Of a stretch of DNA of 64,000 bases, positions 24,543 to 35,500 are shown one piece after another; within the stretch, counting starts at the first letter, position 1; each line of letters opens with the position of its first letter. A program made the translations under genes and the position numbers. This DNA is from Zingiber officinale. Taxonomy: Eukaryota; Streptophyta; Magnoliopsida; Zingiberales; Zingiberaceae. The notes under the pieces were generated by a model, which was not told where the DNA came from, made no database searches, and saw only the letters and a list, made by a program, of their open reading frames with translations. The stretch spans positions 16,355,317 through 16,419,316 of the forward strand of contig NC_055996.1 in NCBI RefSeq assembly GCF_018446385.1. The letters are read 5' to 3'.

Positions 24543-24746
24543 TTAATATAACAATGCAAAACATACTAAAAGCATACTTGAAAAAATCGCCATCAAACCA
24601 ACAATTAAACCATCTAAATACTTCTTTCTTCGAACATTTCCTTCACCCTTTCCAATATATTTCAAAATTTGGTTATTCAAAAATCTGTATACTACATCTC
24701 CCCGCGAATAATCAAAGAAGGTCGTCAAGTCATCAATATATGACAT
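24543..24746 (-). pseudogene. Unknown coding-like fragment inside the MULE
   Basis: A 67-residue frame on the minus strand reads DDLTTFFDYSRGDVVYRFL, then RRKKYLDGLIVGLMAIF. The end is hydrophobic and could be membrane-spanning. I cannot assign a family. It lies on the same strand as the fragments at 23,765 and 25,190. Confidence 0.3.
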
Positions 24747-25189
24747 AATAAATCAAGGTGTTAAGTAGTGCCCAACAGGAAAAATGATACAATTAAACAC
24801 GAAACAAATAAACATTTTAACAAAATCATCAACATTGGAGTTATTCTAAGGAGGAAAATCTTTCATAGATCACACTTCTGTTAATGTTGCTAATTTTTCT
24901 TTAAAAATGTCGAACTACAAATTTAGACTCCAGATTGACATCTAGATTAACTAGTTACCTTGTATAACGCAAGCCAAGAACAATGGAAAATTATGGCGAT
25001 GTAAAGGGAACAATAATACTTTCACCAAACACAAATGAATGAGATTGCAATTGGATTTTTTTTTTAAAATTAGATCAATTTTGGAAATGTTGATGGGTAA
25101 TTTGGGCATCTTTAGCCATGGACCAAGTGAAGTGTTTTCAATACTCTTTTTTTTTTTTTACTTATCACTCATTTTCCGGCCAGCTTCAT

Positions 25190-25352
25190 CTATTACAGTT
25201 TTGAAAAAAGTTGATGAATAGCGTAATAGAGCTTTTTTGCCGCTCTTAACCTCCTTAGCTTCTTCGCTACTCTTAACCTCCTTTGCTTCTTTGCTAGTCT
25301 TAACCATCTTTGCTTCTTTACAAACCTTAACCTCCTTCCCGGCCTCAAAATA
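25190..25352 (-). pseudogene. Lysine-rich repeat fragment inside the MULE
   Basis: A minus-strand open frame reads three to four copies of a nine-residue KEAKEVKSS-like unit, encoded by the 27-bp repeat at 25,238-25,339. It then reads FFKTVIDEAGRKMSDK before a TAA. Period and frame agree, which suggests a real coding past. Family unknown. Confidence 0.4.
25238..25339. repeat. 27-bp tandem repeat, about four units
   Basis: Units of 27 bp around CTCTTAACCTCCTTTGCTTC start at 25238, 25265, 25292 and 25319, the last one partial. Confidence 0.75.
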
Positions 25353-25639
25353 TCATTTCTTAAATTTCTTAAATTTTTATACTATTTCTCCACCAAAAAT
25401 ATGAAATAAAATATCCAATGCAAATTTAGCATTCAGACCATAAAGTAAATATTTGCGTACTTATAAAAAATAAACATTCAATTTAATAATAATGGCAAAA
25501 ATTGAATATCATCATTAAACATAAATAATTTATTAATGGAAGAACTTTAACTCCCCCACCTTTTGACACTATACGAATGGAACCCATTTCTCATATTAAT
25601 TTAGACTAATCTCTCTTAAAATATTTATTATTCGATTGA

Positions 25640-26173
25640 AGAATCTATAGATTCACAATAATCATTTATCTCTAGCTAGAAAACACTGAACAATGATTAA
25701 ATAATGCAACAAATTGGTTCATGGAGATTCTTAAATGTAACAAAGTACCATCAAATACACAATGACTTGTTGAAAATAGAGAAGTAAAAAAAATTTGAAC
25801 AATAACCAACAACAAACAAATAATGAAATGAGGAAATCAAACAAAATGTAACTGATCGATCAAAAAATTATGCGAAGAAATTTACTAATTTTTAAGATGA
25901 CTGACTGATTTTAACTTTGTCTTTTTCATCACTTGTTTCAATCTCCTTGTCGATAGATTTGGTTGGCTGATGGATCTCAATGGTTAAGATTTTACATTGT
26001 TGTCGGTGGAGATTGATGGATTGATAGATTTGTTTGGTTTGAACTTTTTTCTTTATAGGATGGAGATTATATATGGGAAAGAAATGGGCGAACCGGGAAT
26101 ACATTAATGGGGTAAATTTATAAATTAGTGTATTAGGGAGTAAAAATAATGTTTATGACGGGGATTTTTCTAT
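25640..26173 (-). repeat. MULE right terminal inverted repeat
   Basis: Reverse-complement match to 3269-3579 plus 20,743-21,075. The outer edge near ATTTTTCTAT (26,164-26,173) mirrors ATAGAAAAAT at 3269-3278. It ends about 385 bp before the ATG of the starch gene. Confidence 0.72.
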
Positions 26174-26557
26174 TTTAATTATTTTTTTTGCCCTTTTCAT
26201 AATGAAAATGTGGCTCGACAATTTATTGGTTGGTCCGGGCCAGTTTAATCCGTTTCCCGCTGGATCTGGTGGCGCGCACACCTTGGCGGTGCTTCTTACA
26301 AACATACTCGTGGCATCTCCTCGAACCATTTTGAATCGGCGGGGTCCACCAGCAGCGCAGCCGGTCCATTTTTACCCGTGGCAACCTGTGGACGTCGTCG
26401 TCTCCGCCAGATAACGTGGCCGCGCCTCCTCTTTCCCGTGACCTCCGCTTCCCCCTCAAATCGATTCAGAACCACACTCTCTCTTGCTCTCTCTTTCTCG
26501 TGGTCGCTTCACGCGACCATTTCTTGGTCTCCGCCTCCTCCCACCTCGCCGCGCGAC
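26174..26557 (+). promoter_or_regulatory. Proximal promoter and 5' UTR of AGPase large subunit
   Basis: GC content rises sharply after the MULE end. The region contains GATAACGTGGC near 26,411-26,421, which combines a GATA motif with an ACGTGG core as in G-box or ABA-response elements. It also has a pyrimidine-rich CTCTCTC stretch at about 26,477-26,500, as in plant 5' leaders. I see no clear TATA box. Transcription start unknown. Confidence 0.5.
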
Positions 26558-29500
26558 ATGGTAGTGTCCATGAACACCCGGATGCTTCGACCGGCCACTG
26601 CCTCCCGCTCGAGATCCGCGGCCACAGAAGGCCGCGAGTTCATCGGAACTAGGCTCGACTCGGAGCGCCTGCGAAGCGCTCGCATCCCCGTCGCCCACAA
26701 GCCCCTCGTCGTTCGAATGTCCGTCGTCACCACCGACGTCGCTACGGATGTCAAGGTACTTGTTTCTCTTCGATCTTTCCTGTTGTTCAGGTCCACTGTC
26801 CCATCTCTTCTACAAGATGAGCTATGGTTCATTTGGATTGGTAGGCTAGTAGCTTGTTGGGCTGTATTACCGACGAGAAAATGTAATGGTTTGGTTTTGC
26901 AGTTTAAAGATGTGGATCCGCAGCGGAGGGATCCGGGGACAGTTGTGGCAGTTATTCTAGGTGGAGGAGCTGGAACTCGTCTCTTCCCTCTCACCAAGCG
27001 TAGGGCAAAGCCCGCTGTAAGTAATATCGGCTTGTCTTTCGTTGCTTCCAGTGCTTTCATTACATGATTTTGGATCTTTTTTGTGCGTGATGAAATCGTT
27101 TGGAGGAATGTTTGTAACTAGGTGCCAATTGGAGGCGCATACAGGTTGATCGATGTGCCAATGAGCAATTGTATCAACAGTGGAATCAATAAAGTGTATA
27201 TTCTCACTCAGTTCAACTCCGCTTCATTGAATAGACATCTTGCACGGGCTTACAACTTCAGCAATGGTGTAAGCTTCGGTGATGGCTTTGTTGAGGTACA
27301 GAATGCTTGCCATTTGTATTCTTCTCCTTAGTATATTTGCTCTTGATTTTTTTTTGTCTCTGCTTATTTGTAAGATCATCCTTTTTTATTTTTAAATGCC
27401 CATTCTGCAATAAACTAGCAGTGTTACATAATCTGGTACCCCAATTTGACCTGATTTAATTGAAAATTATGTGAAAGTTGTATGGAAATTTGAGATGGTG
27501 AAATCAGACCATAATTCTTTCATTTAAGGTTGAATTTTTCACCAACTTAAGCGTTGGGTCTCTTTTCAAAATTTTCAGTCAGGCTGGATTTTCATAAAGC
27601 CTGATGGGATACTTGTGAACCTTTTAATTCAGATGCTTCATGATAGTTTTTCTTTATCAATGGTTGGAATTTGACATACTCTCTATGCTACTTGTCAATG
27701 GAGTCATTACTTATTTTCCTACAAAAAATTATTTCAATATTCTTTTATACGGAACATGAATTTTCAGTTTGCAATAATACAAGTTGTAGTTAGGTACATA
27801 ACTAAACTTTTAAGTTGCCCAATTTCTCTTATTCTGAAGAAAATATTAGAAAGTCTCAGGGAAAATTTCTGTGTTCTTCCTATGTATTTTACATCTGGAA
27901 CATCCCTGCACATGTACAAATTGTCAATCAATGGAGGTGGATGCATCCTAAACATAGAATAAAACTACAAGTATGCTAAGATTAGTTGTATCAGGTGTTG
28001 GCAGCCACTCAAACTCCTGGCCAGGAGGGAAAGAGATGGTTTCAGGGCACTGCTGATGCTGTTCGGCAATTTCATTGGCTTTTTGAGGTATGACATGCCA
28101 TGTGATCTAATTCATTATTCTCCTACACTTACCATATCATTAGAGTAATTCTGTTTTGCTGCGTCTGATATTAGGTCAGTAATATCTTTCTTGTTTCAGT
28201 AGGGTAAACCATTTCTATCTGAGTGCAGTAATAATTTGTTTTCGTTTACAAACTAATGATCATAGCTTTAGATGTGGAATTTAAGAAATTAAGGACAGTT
28301 ATACAATTGATGCAGCAGCAAGGATAAGGGATCCTACACAGAGAAATGAATAGTCTCACTTAGAGACCAAAACTCACAAGAAGAAATTTACGAAGTAAAG
28401 TTGATTATCATGGGGCATGGGGTATTGGCTCGCTTTTAAAGACTCCAAGCGAAACAAAATTTGAAATAAATTAAAATACATTAGGAAAGAAATAATCCTA
28501 CCTAAAAAGCATGATTGTGATAGGGTGATGTTGATACGATTTTGTTTGAGAAATCAGATTCCTACTTGAGAGTCTTTCCTGACCAATTGACATTTAATTT
28601 TTTTTAGGAAGAGATCAAAATTGAACCATTGAACTGTTGAAAATTGGACCAACAAACAAGTAAATAAATTACTTGTCTTACACTAACAATAACAACACTA
28701 CAACACCCTTTTTGTGGATCCACTCACAATTCTAAGACAAAGAAGAAAAACAAAAAATTTTGACTCACAAATTGATACTTGATTGATGAATGAAACTAAA
28801 TACAAGGTAGAGTATTTATAGTACTCTTCATACAATCTGGACCGTTCAATTAAATTAAATCCTAGCCATTGAAATTCTAATTCTTATCCATGAAATGAGA
28901 AAAACACTCTTGACCACACATTTAATTTTATCTTTTACTAAGTCGTCATCTTTATCTATTAGAAAAATAAATAATTAAATAGCAAATCTTATCTATAACT
29001 CTTATCTTTTATTGGATAAGTTTTATCCTTTATTTGGGTTGGAGTTGATATTTAACACTCCCCCTCAACACCAACCCTTTGTACTATGCCGAGTTGATCA
29101 CGAAACCTTTTGAATTGACTCATCTGGACGATGCTTTATTTTGTAAACCCATTTGCACGAAATGGGTTTCACATCTCTTGGTTTTGGTATGAGATCCCAA
29201 GTCTGATTTTGTTGCAGTGCATCAATCTCTTGTTTCATGGCTGTCATCCACTCAGAACCTTGTGATGCTTTTTCAAACGTCTCAGGCTCTACTGCTTCTT
29301 CAACTATGGCTGCATTTGCATATTTTGGATTTGGCCTTCGTGTTCTTGTTGACCTTCGGAGTTGAGATTGTGGAGTTAATTCTTCCACTTCATTAGGCCT
29401 TTCTTCTTCATTTGGATGTTGATATATGCCGGTTTGCCAAGGACTCTGAGTCACTCTTTGCTCTTCATCATTATCATTTGGACCTCCTGATTCATCTGAA

Positions 29501-32500
29501 CCTGATTGAAGTTGAACTATATGCTCCCTCATCTTTTGTTGTACTTTATCTTCAAGGTCTTTAGATTCTGGCAAGACCTCCTTCTCTGTGGTCCACCAAG
29601 AAGATGCTTCATCGAACACTACATTTCGTGAAGTGTAACATCTTTCGCTTGTTGGATCGCAACATTTCCACCCCTTTCTCTGGCTATCGTATCCCACAAA
29701 GATGCATCTAATAGCTTTCTTGTCAAACTTGCTTCGTAAGTGATCAGAAACAAATACATAACATACACATCCAAATACTCGAAAGTAACTAACTGTAGGT
29801 TTTTTGTTCCATAACTTCTCAAAGGGTGAAATAAATTCTAACCTTGGTTGAGGAAGTTTATTGATGATAAAAGCTGCAGTCCTCATTGCTTCAGCCCAAA
29901 AACGTCCAGGTACATTCTTCTCATGCAGCATACTTCGACAAATTTCTGCAAGATGTCGGTTCTTTCTTTCTGCTACACCATTCTGCTGTGGTGTGTTGGC
30001 ACAAGTGTATTGATGATATACTCGACTTTCTCTCAAGTATTGAGAGAACTCTCTTGAGCTATATTCTCCTCCATTGTCTGTGCGCAAGCAACATATCTTT
30101 TTTCCCAATTCTCCTTCGACTGACTGCTTGAACTCTTTGAACATTGAGAAGGTATCAGATTTTTCTTTCATAAATAAAATCCACACATACCTTGAGAAAT
30201 CATCAATGAATGTCACCATATACCGCATACCACCAATTGACGACTGCTTAACAGGCCCGAATACATCAGAGTGAACTAACTCCAATGGTTCCTTTGCTTT
30301 GAAGTTTGACTCCTGATATGGTAATTGGTGTGCTTTACCATACTGACATCCTGCACATATTGTGTCTGTTCGTATGTCTAGTTGAGGAAGTCCCTTGAGC
30401 ATCGACTTCTGCATCATCATGTTTAATTTGGAATAGCTAACATGACCTAGCCGCATGTGCCATATAACTGCTGTCTCACTTTTTCTTGTCTTGTCTATAT
30501 ATGCAGACTCTGCTGACATCACGTAGAGCGACTCTAATCGTTGACCCTCCATTGTTGGTGTTTCTGAAATTTTGAGGTTTCGATATACCTTTACATTTTT
30601 AGGACCAAATAGAACATAATGACCTGAAGATGTTAATTGGGCCACAGACAGTATATTCTTCTTCATTCCTGGGACATGATAGACATCTTGAAGAGGCACT
30701 TGGTTAGAATTATATCGAGGCGTAATTACTGTCTTACCAACATGTGCTATTGGTAACCTTGAGTTGTCGGCTGTAACCACCATACGAGCTCCTTTGTATT
30801 GAGATAAGTTTTGCAATTTTTCTTTATCACCCGTCATATGATTTGAGCAGCCTGAATCCACGATCCAATCATTTTTGTAGTCAATCTGTTCTGGCGTTGT
30901 TGTGAGAGCCAAGTCTTTTTCCTCCGTAGCCATCAAAGCTTCAGCATCCCAATCATCTTCGCTATTCTCTTTAGAATTGGAAGTAGCAGTGTTGCTTTGA
31001 ACGAACCTTTTCTTGGACCAACAATCTTTTGCCATGTGGCCCACCTTCCCACAATTATAGCACTCGCCAGAAAATTTTTTACGATCACCATAATTCTTCG
31101 AGGCTCCCCCTGGACGAGAGCCTCCATTCCCATGATAGCTTTTTCCTTTGTCGCCATCCTTTTTAGATCCGCCAGTGTGCCGTTTGAAGTTGCTTTTATT
31201 TTTGTTGGTGTAGAGCGCTTCTTCTTCATCTTTTAGTGAGAGTCCTCCCATTTGCTTAGCCATAGCTTCTTGACCTGCAAGTAAATTTTCAAATTCAAGA
31301 AGCGATGGTTGTGTTGGCCATCCTTGTATAGCAGCAATAAATCCTCGATATTCTGGCCTCAAACCATGAATAATTATTCTTTTTATCCTTGCTTCCCCAA
31401 TAGGAGCTGATGGATCTAGCTCTGAAATTTCGCGACATATCAACTTCACCTTGTGGAAGTATTGGGCAATCGTCTTGTCACATTGCGCTATTGACAATAG
31501 CTCGTTCTCCAGAAGTTGCAATCTTGTATCATTCTTCTTTGAAAAAAGTGTAGCAAAGATATCCCACACTTCCTTTGGTGTTTTGGCATCTCGGATGTGC
31601 TCCAACATTTCTTCTTCAATTGTGATCTTTAAGGCAAACATTGCTTTACCTGCCTTAATCTTCCATTTTCGCAAAATGCCATTGGCGTCTTCTGCCGGCT
31701 GCGTAGCTTCACTACCACCAACAACCTCCCAAAGATCTTGACCTTGTAGGTAAGACTCCATGCATGTTGCCCACGTGTTGTAGTTTTTGTTGTTGAGCTT
31801 CTTGATACCTCCTACTACTTGAAGGTCCCCCATCACGTCGAAAAGCTTTGATTATACCAAACAAGTTTGATTAAAAAACTTGTAAAGCATAAAACTCCTC
31901 ACAATCTAAGATAGCTCCACCAAGAATAATCCCTGATTAACTTGGCTCTGATACCAATTGTTGAAAATTGGACCAACAAACAAGTAAATAAATTACTTGT
32001 CTTACACTAACAATAACAACACTACAACACCCTTTTTGTGGATCACTCACAATTCTAAGACAAAGAAGAAAAACAAAAAATTTTGACTCACAAATTGATA
32101 CTTGATTGATGAATGAAACTAAATACAAGGTAGAGTATTTATAGTACTCTTCATACAATCTGGACCGTTCAATTAAATTAAATCCTAGCCATTGAAATTC
32201 TAATTCTTATCCATGAAATGAGAAAAACACTCTTGACCACACATTTAATTTTATCTTTTACTAAGTCGTCATCTTTATCTATTAGAAAAATAAATAATTA
32301 AATAGCAAATCTTATCTATAACTCTTATCTTTTATTGGATAAGTTTTATCCTTTATTTGGGTTGGAGTTGATATTTAACATGAACCACCCAAGAACTTGA
32401 AACAAAGTTGATGCAGCGAAGAAGATATTTACCTCACTCAAAGGAAAAACTCTCACACAAAGGAAGACAAATTGTAAATTGTATTAATTCAAAGATGATA

Positions 32501-35500
32501 AACTACATGGCTCTGAACCACTTTTTATTGATTTGGCTCTAAAAAAAGAGTAAATAAACAATCTAATTTAGGAAAATACTCTAAACTTATTTGCAATTAT
32601 AATTTTTTATATATTTTCAAAATAAGAAACACTAATTGATTCTAGATTACTAAATGATAAAAATCAAATTTAAACTTGTTGTGATGCATTAATATATTGA
32701 AGGATGCCAAAGGCAAGGATATAGAGGATGTGGTTATTCTCTCTGGGGATCATCTATACCGAATGGATTATATGGACTTTGTTCAGGTATACCTTTAACA
32801 AATCTTCATTTTTCAATATATTTGTTTAAACTCACAATTTTTTATAATTGTTTCACTTTCAGAGTCATAGACAAAGTGGTGCTGATATTACAATTTCTTG
32901 CATACCGATGGATGATAGGTACTTAGTTATGACTTTTTGAAAATCCATCACCCTACTAGGAAGTAATTAGTAAATGATAGTTCTTTATAAAATTAATAAG
33001 ATAAATTAACTAGAATGGACAGCCTTGGGATCATATAATGCGCTTTAAAGTTTGCTAGAGTAAACTTTATAAGCTTTACCCGAAGTTTGTCCATTTCTAC
33101 TAATTAGAGACCTTTTATTGGACTTTGCCAGCCAAGTATTTAAATGTGGAGTTTGCAAGTTTCAAATCGAAATTAAAGCTACCCATACATAGCCTTGCTT
33201 ACTGTCAAATTAGAGATAAAATATATAAAACTGATTCTAAATGTTGGGCTAACATGGCTTGTTGATGCTGATGTATAGTTCATATTAGTTCATATGTTCT
33301 ATATCGAAATGTGTAGTTTTATATGGCAACATCTAGTTGAATCTGTGTTTATCCTAATTTTTAAATGGTGTTCTATGTTTTTTATGTGGATTTCAGCCGT
33401 GCTTCAGATTTTGGTTTGATGAAAATAGATAGTAAAGGACGAATTATTTCATTCAGTGAAAAACCAAAAGGAGAAGACCTGAAGGCAATGGTAAATTCTA
33501 CTTGGCATCTGTATATCCTTTCTTCGTCATTAATGGATATCCAAGATTTTCGATTCAGAACTTGCTACTATTTCCCAGTTGTTTGATCCTTTGTTCTAGA
33601 TAATTACTTTCCTGTTTGTTTTGTTGGTTCATAGTAGGTGATGTCATCCCACAATTCGGATTTGGTATATTGACTAGTGCTTCGTGTCCTATTTTATGAT
33701 CTGCTTAATCCCATGGTTCTTCTATTTGTAAGATTACCTAAATGAATTTAATGACTTGCAAAAAGTGTAAAGAAACAGGATGAAACAAAAGTATGGGAAT
33801 GGGATCTACATTTTCTCTTGGGTTCTTCCTAGTTCTATTCACTTTTTTTCCCTAATAGAGTAATAGAATCAAGGTTCAAACCATATTCTTGCTCAAGTTT
33901 TTATGAAATTGGTAAGACATTTGCTGTTTTATTTGAAGCTTTTCTAGATCATAAAATTTTTCACATAGCTTTGTTGTTTGTTCCACTATGCATAGGAACA
34001 TATATAACTCTTTACCTTCGTTAAGTTTCTGGATTTGGAAATTTCAGTGGACACTCTTCTCGACATTTCCTGCATTTATGTGGAACCGTTTCTTTGGGTC
34101 TGAGTGTTGTTGCCTGAGAAGTCAGACCACAACATGATCAGCATCTGAGTGTTATAAAATGTACTTTCTTTAATGATCATTTATAGGAAGTCGATACCAC
34201 TGTATTGGGGTTATCAAAGGAAGATGCAGCAAAGAAACCATATATAGCATCAATGGGAGTATATGTATTCAAGAAGGACTTACTTTTAAATCTTCTCAGG
34301 TATAACCCTTGAGCCTAATTGCATTGACTGCTATGTACATTATGCTTCCATAATTTCTCAAATCAATTTAACTTTGCATTTTTTTTAATCATAGTTAATG
34401 AAAAATAATGGGTTGGTTATCATTTAATGAATCCAAGAGAAAAAAGATACGCAGAGAAAAATATTTTAAAATTTAAATAATACAATAATTTAATATTTTC
34501 CTTCAATTGAAGCATACAGATTAACCATGCCAGCTAGTTTCATAGCTGAGTCAAATGAGAAATATAGCATTAGCAGCAATGTGAATTTTTATCATGGATT
34601 TTTTTTTTTTTAAAAACTTTGATATTAAGTTCCTCAATCAGGGTTTGACTCACACTATCTCACAAGCACAAAAAAAAAAGATAGCTCAAAACTTAGCCTG
34701 TACTAGAATGCTGTTTGTTTTTTGGTCTTGCATATAACTAGATTTCTACTGACAAATATGCAAAACCGCAAGGATATCTTATTTTGTTTATAAACTTTTT
34801 ATGCACACAAATACTCAAAGATATCAAATAGAAAAACACCAAAACAATATAAGATGTGAAAATTGAAAAAAAAAATGAGGACTTTTGAGAAGATTCACAT
34901 GATAAATCTCCATTAAATCCAATAGTGAAATATGCCTTCAAACAACACCTAATATCCTGATTTAACACCCCTAGCATTAGCCTCTAGATTTATCTAGAGG
35001 CATCAAGGAGATATTAGCTAAGATATATCTAGCAGGAATGCGGCAGTATTTATGATAGCAAAGGTGTTAACTATAAGATAGTGAGTAATGGTAGATATAG
35101 AAAATCATGTAGCAATGAAATGTTGTCAAGATATTGTGTTATAGATCTATTGTTAGCTTTATTGTCAAAAGCAAGGTATAAAATATTGTTCCCAATTGAA
35201 ACTGTTTTGTATCGTTTAGATCGTGCTAATAGCATGATGTTGGTTGCTCCAACAAAAGTGATTTGGAAGTAAATGGAAAATGCAGATAGAACAGAAGAAC
35301 CCTAAATGAATCAATAAGATTTCCCTCCTCTGGTTCAAACTTCCCAAACAAGGGATTTAAATCCTTCCTTTATTTTTCTCTTCCCTTCTAATTCTCTCAA
35401 TCCAGGAAGGACTGATTTTGGCTTGAATGTCTTTAAGGCAGTATCAAACTACACATCTTGACTGCCTCATTATCAAAAATAAAATAGTATGCGGAAAATT

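Larger units (their letters stand above)
3269..26173. mobile_element. Mutator-like element split by a copia insertion
   Basis: Reverse-complementing 25,640-26,173 gives a sequence that follows 3,269-3,579 and then, after the copia insertion, 20,743 to about 21,075. Shared blocks include GAGATCCA, AAGGAGATTGAA and TTGGTTATTGTTCAAA. The arms differ largely by transitions. Between them lies a decayed MuDR-type transposase fragment (23,049-23,548). Without the 17.2-kb insertion the element would be about 5.7 kb. I see no convincing 9-bp target duplication, and the outer 60 bp align weakly, so the exact ends are uncertain. Confidence 0.72.
28635..32380 (-). mobile_element. Non-autonomous copia element in AGPL intron 4
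   Basis: LTRs at 28635-29057 (423 bp) and 31959-32380 (422 bp) differ by a single base gap as far as I can read. TGAAC borders both sides (28630-28634 and 32381-32385). The primer site at about 31945-31957 reads TTGGTATCAGAGCC on the minus strand. A polypurine tract (GAGGGGGAG) adjoins the left LTR. The body codes for gag, protease and integrase but stops near the start of reverse transcriptase. It must therefore have moved with enzymes supplied by another element, and recently. Confidence 0.93.

Noticed and set aside
3260-26182. 9-bp MULE target duplication
   Set aside because: GGGAGACTT on the left and TTTAATTAT on the right do not match, and shifting the edges by a few bases does not help.
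26378-26557. N-terminal extension of AGPL
   Set aside because: The open frame upstream of 26,558 begins with GTG, has no ATG, and is not transit-peptide-like in a way that requires it.
26509-27060. 183-residue minus-strand frame
   Set aside because: Antisense shadow of AGPL exons 1 and 2 in GC-rich sequence.
31451-31741. 96-residue plus-strand frame
   Set aside because: Antisense shadow of the copia gag in AGPL intron 4.
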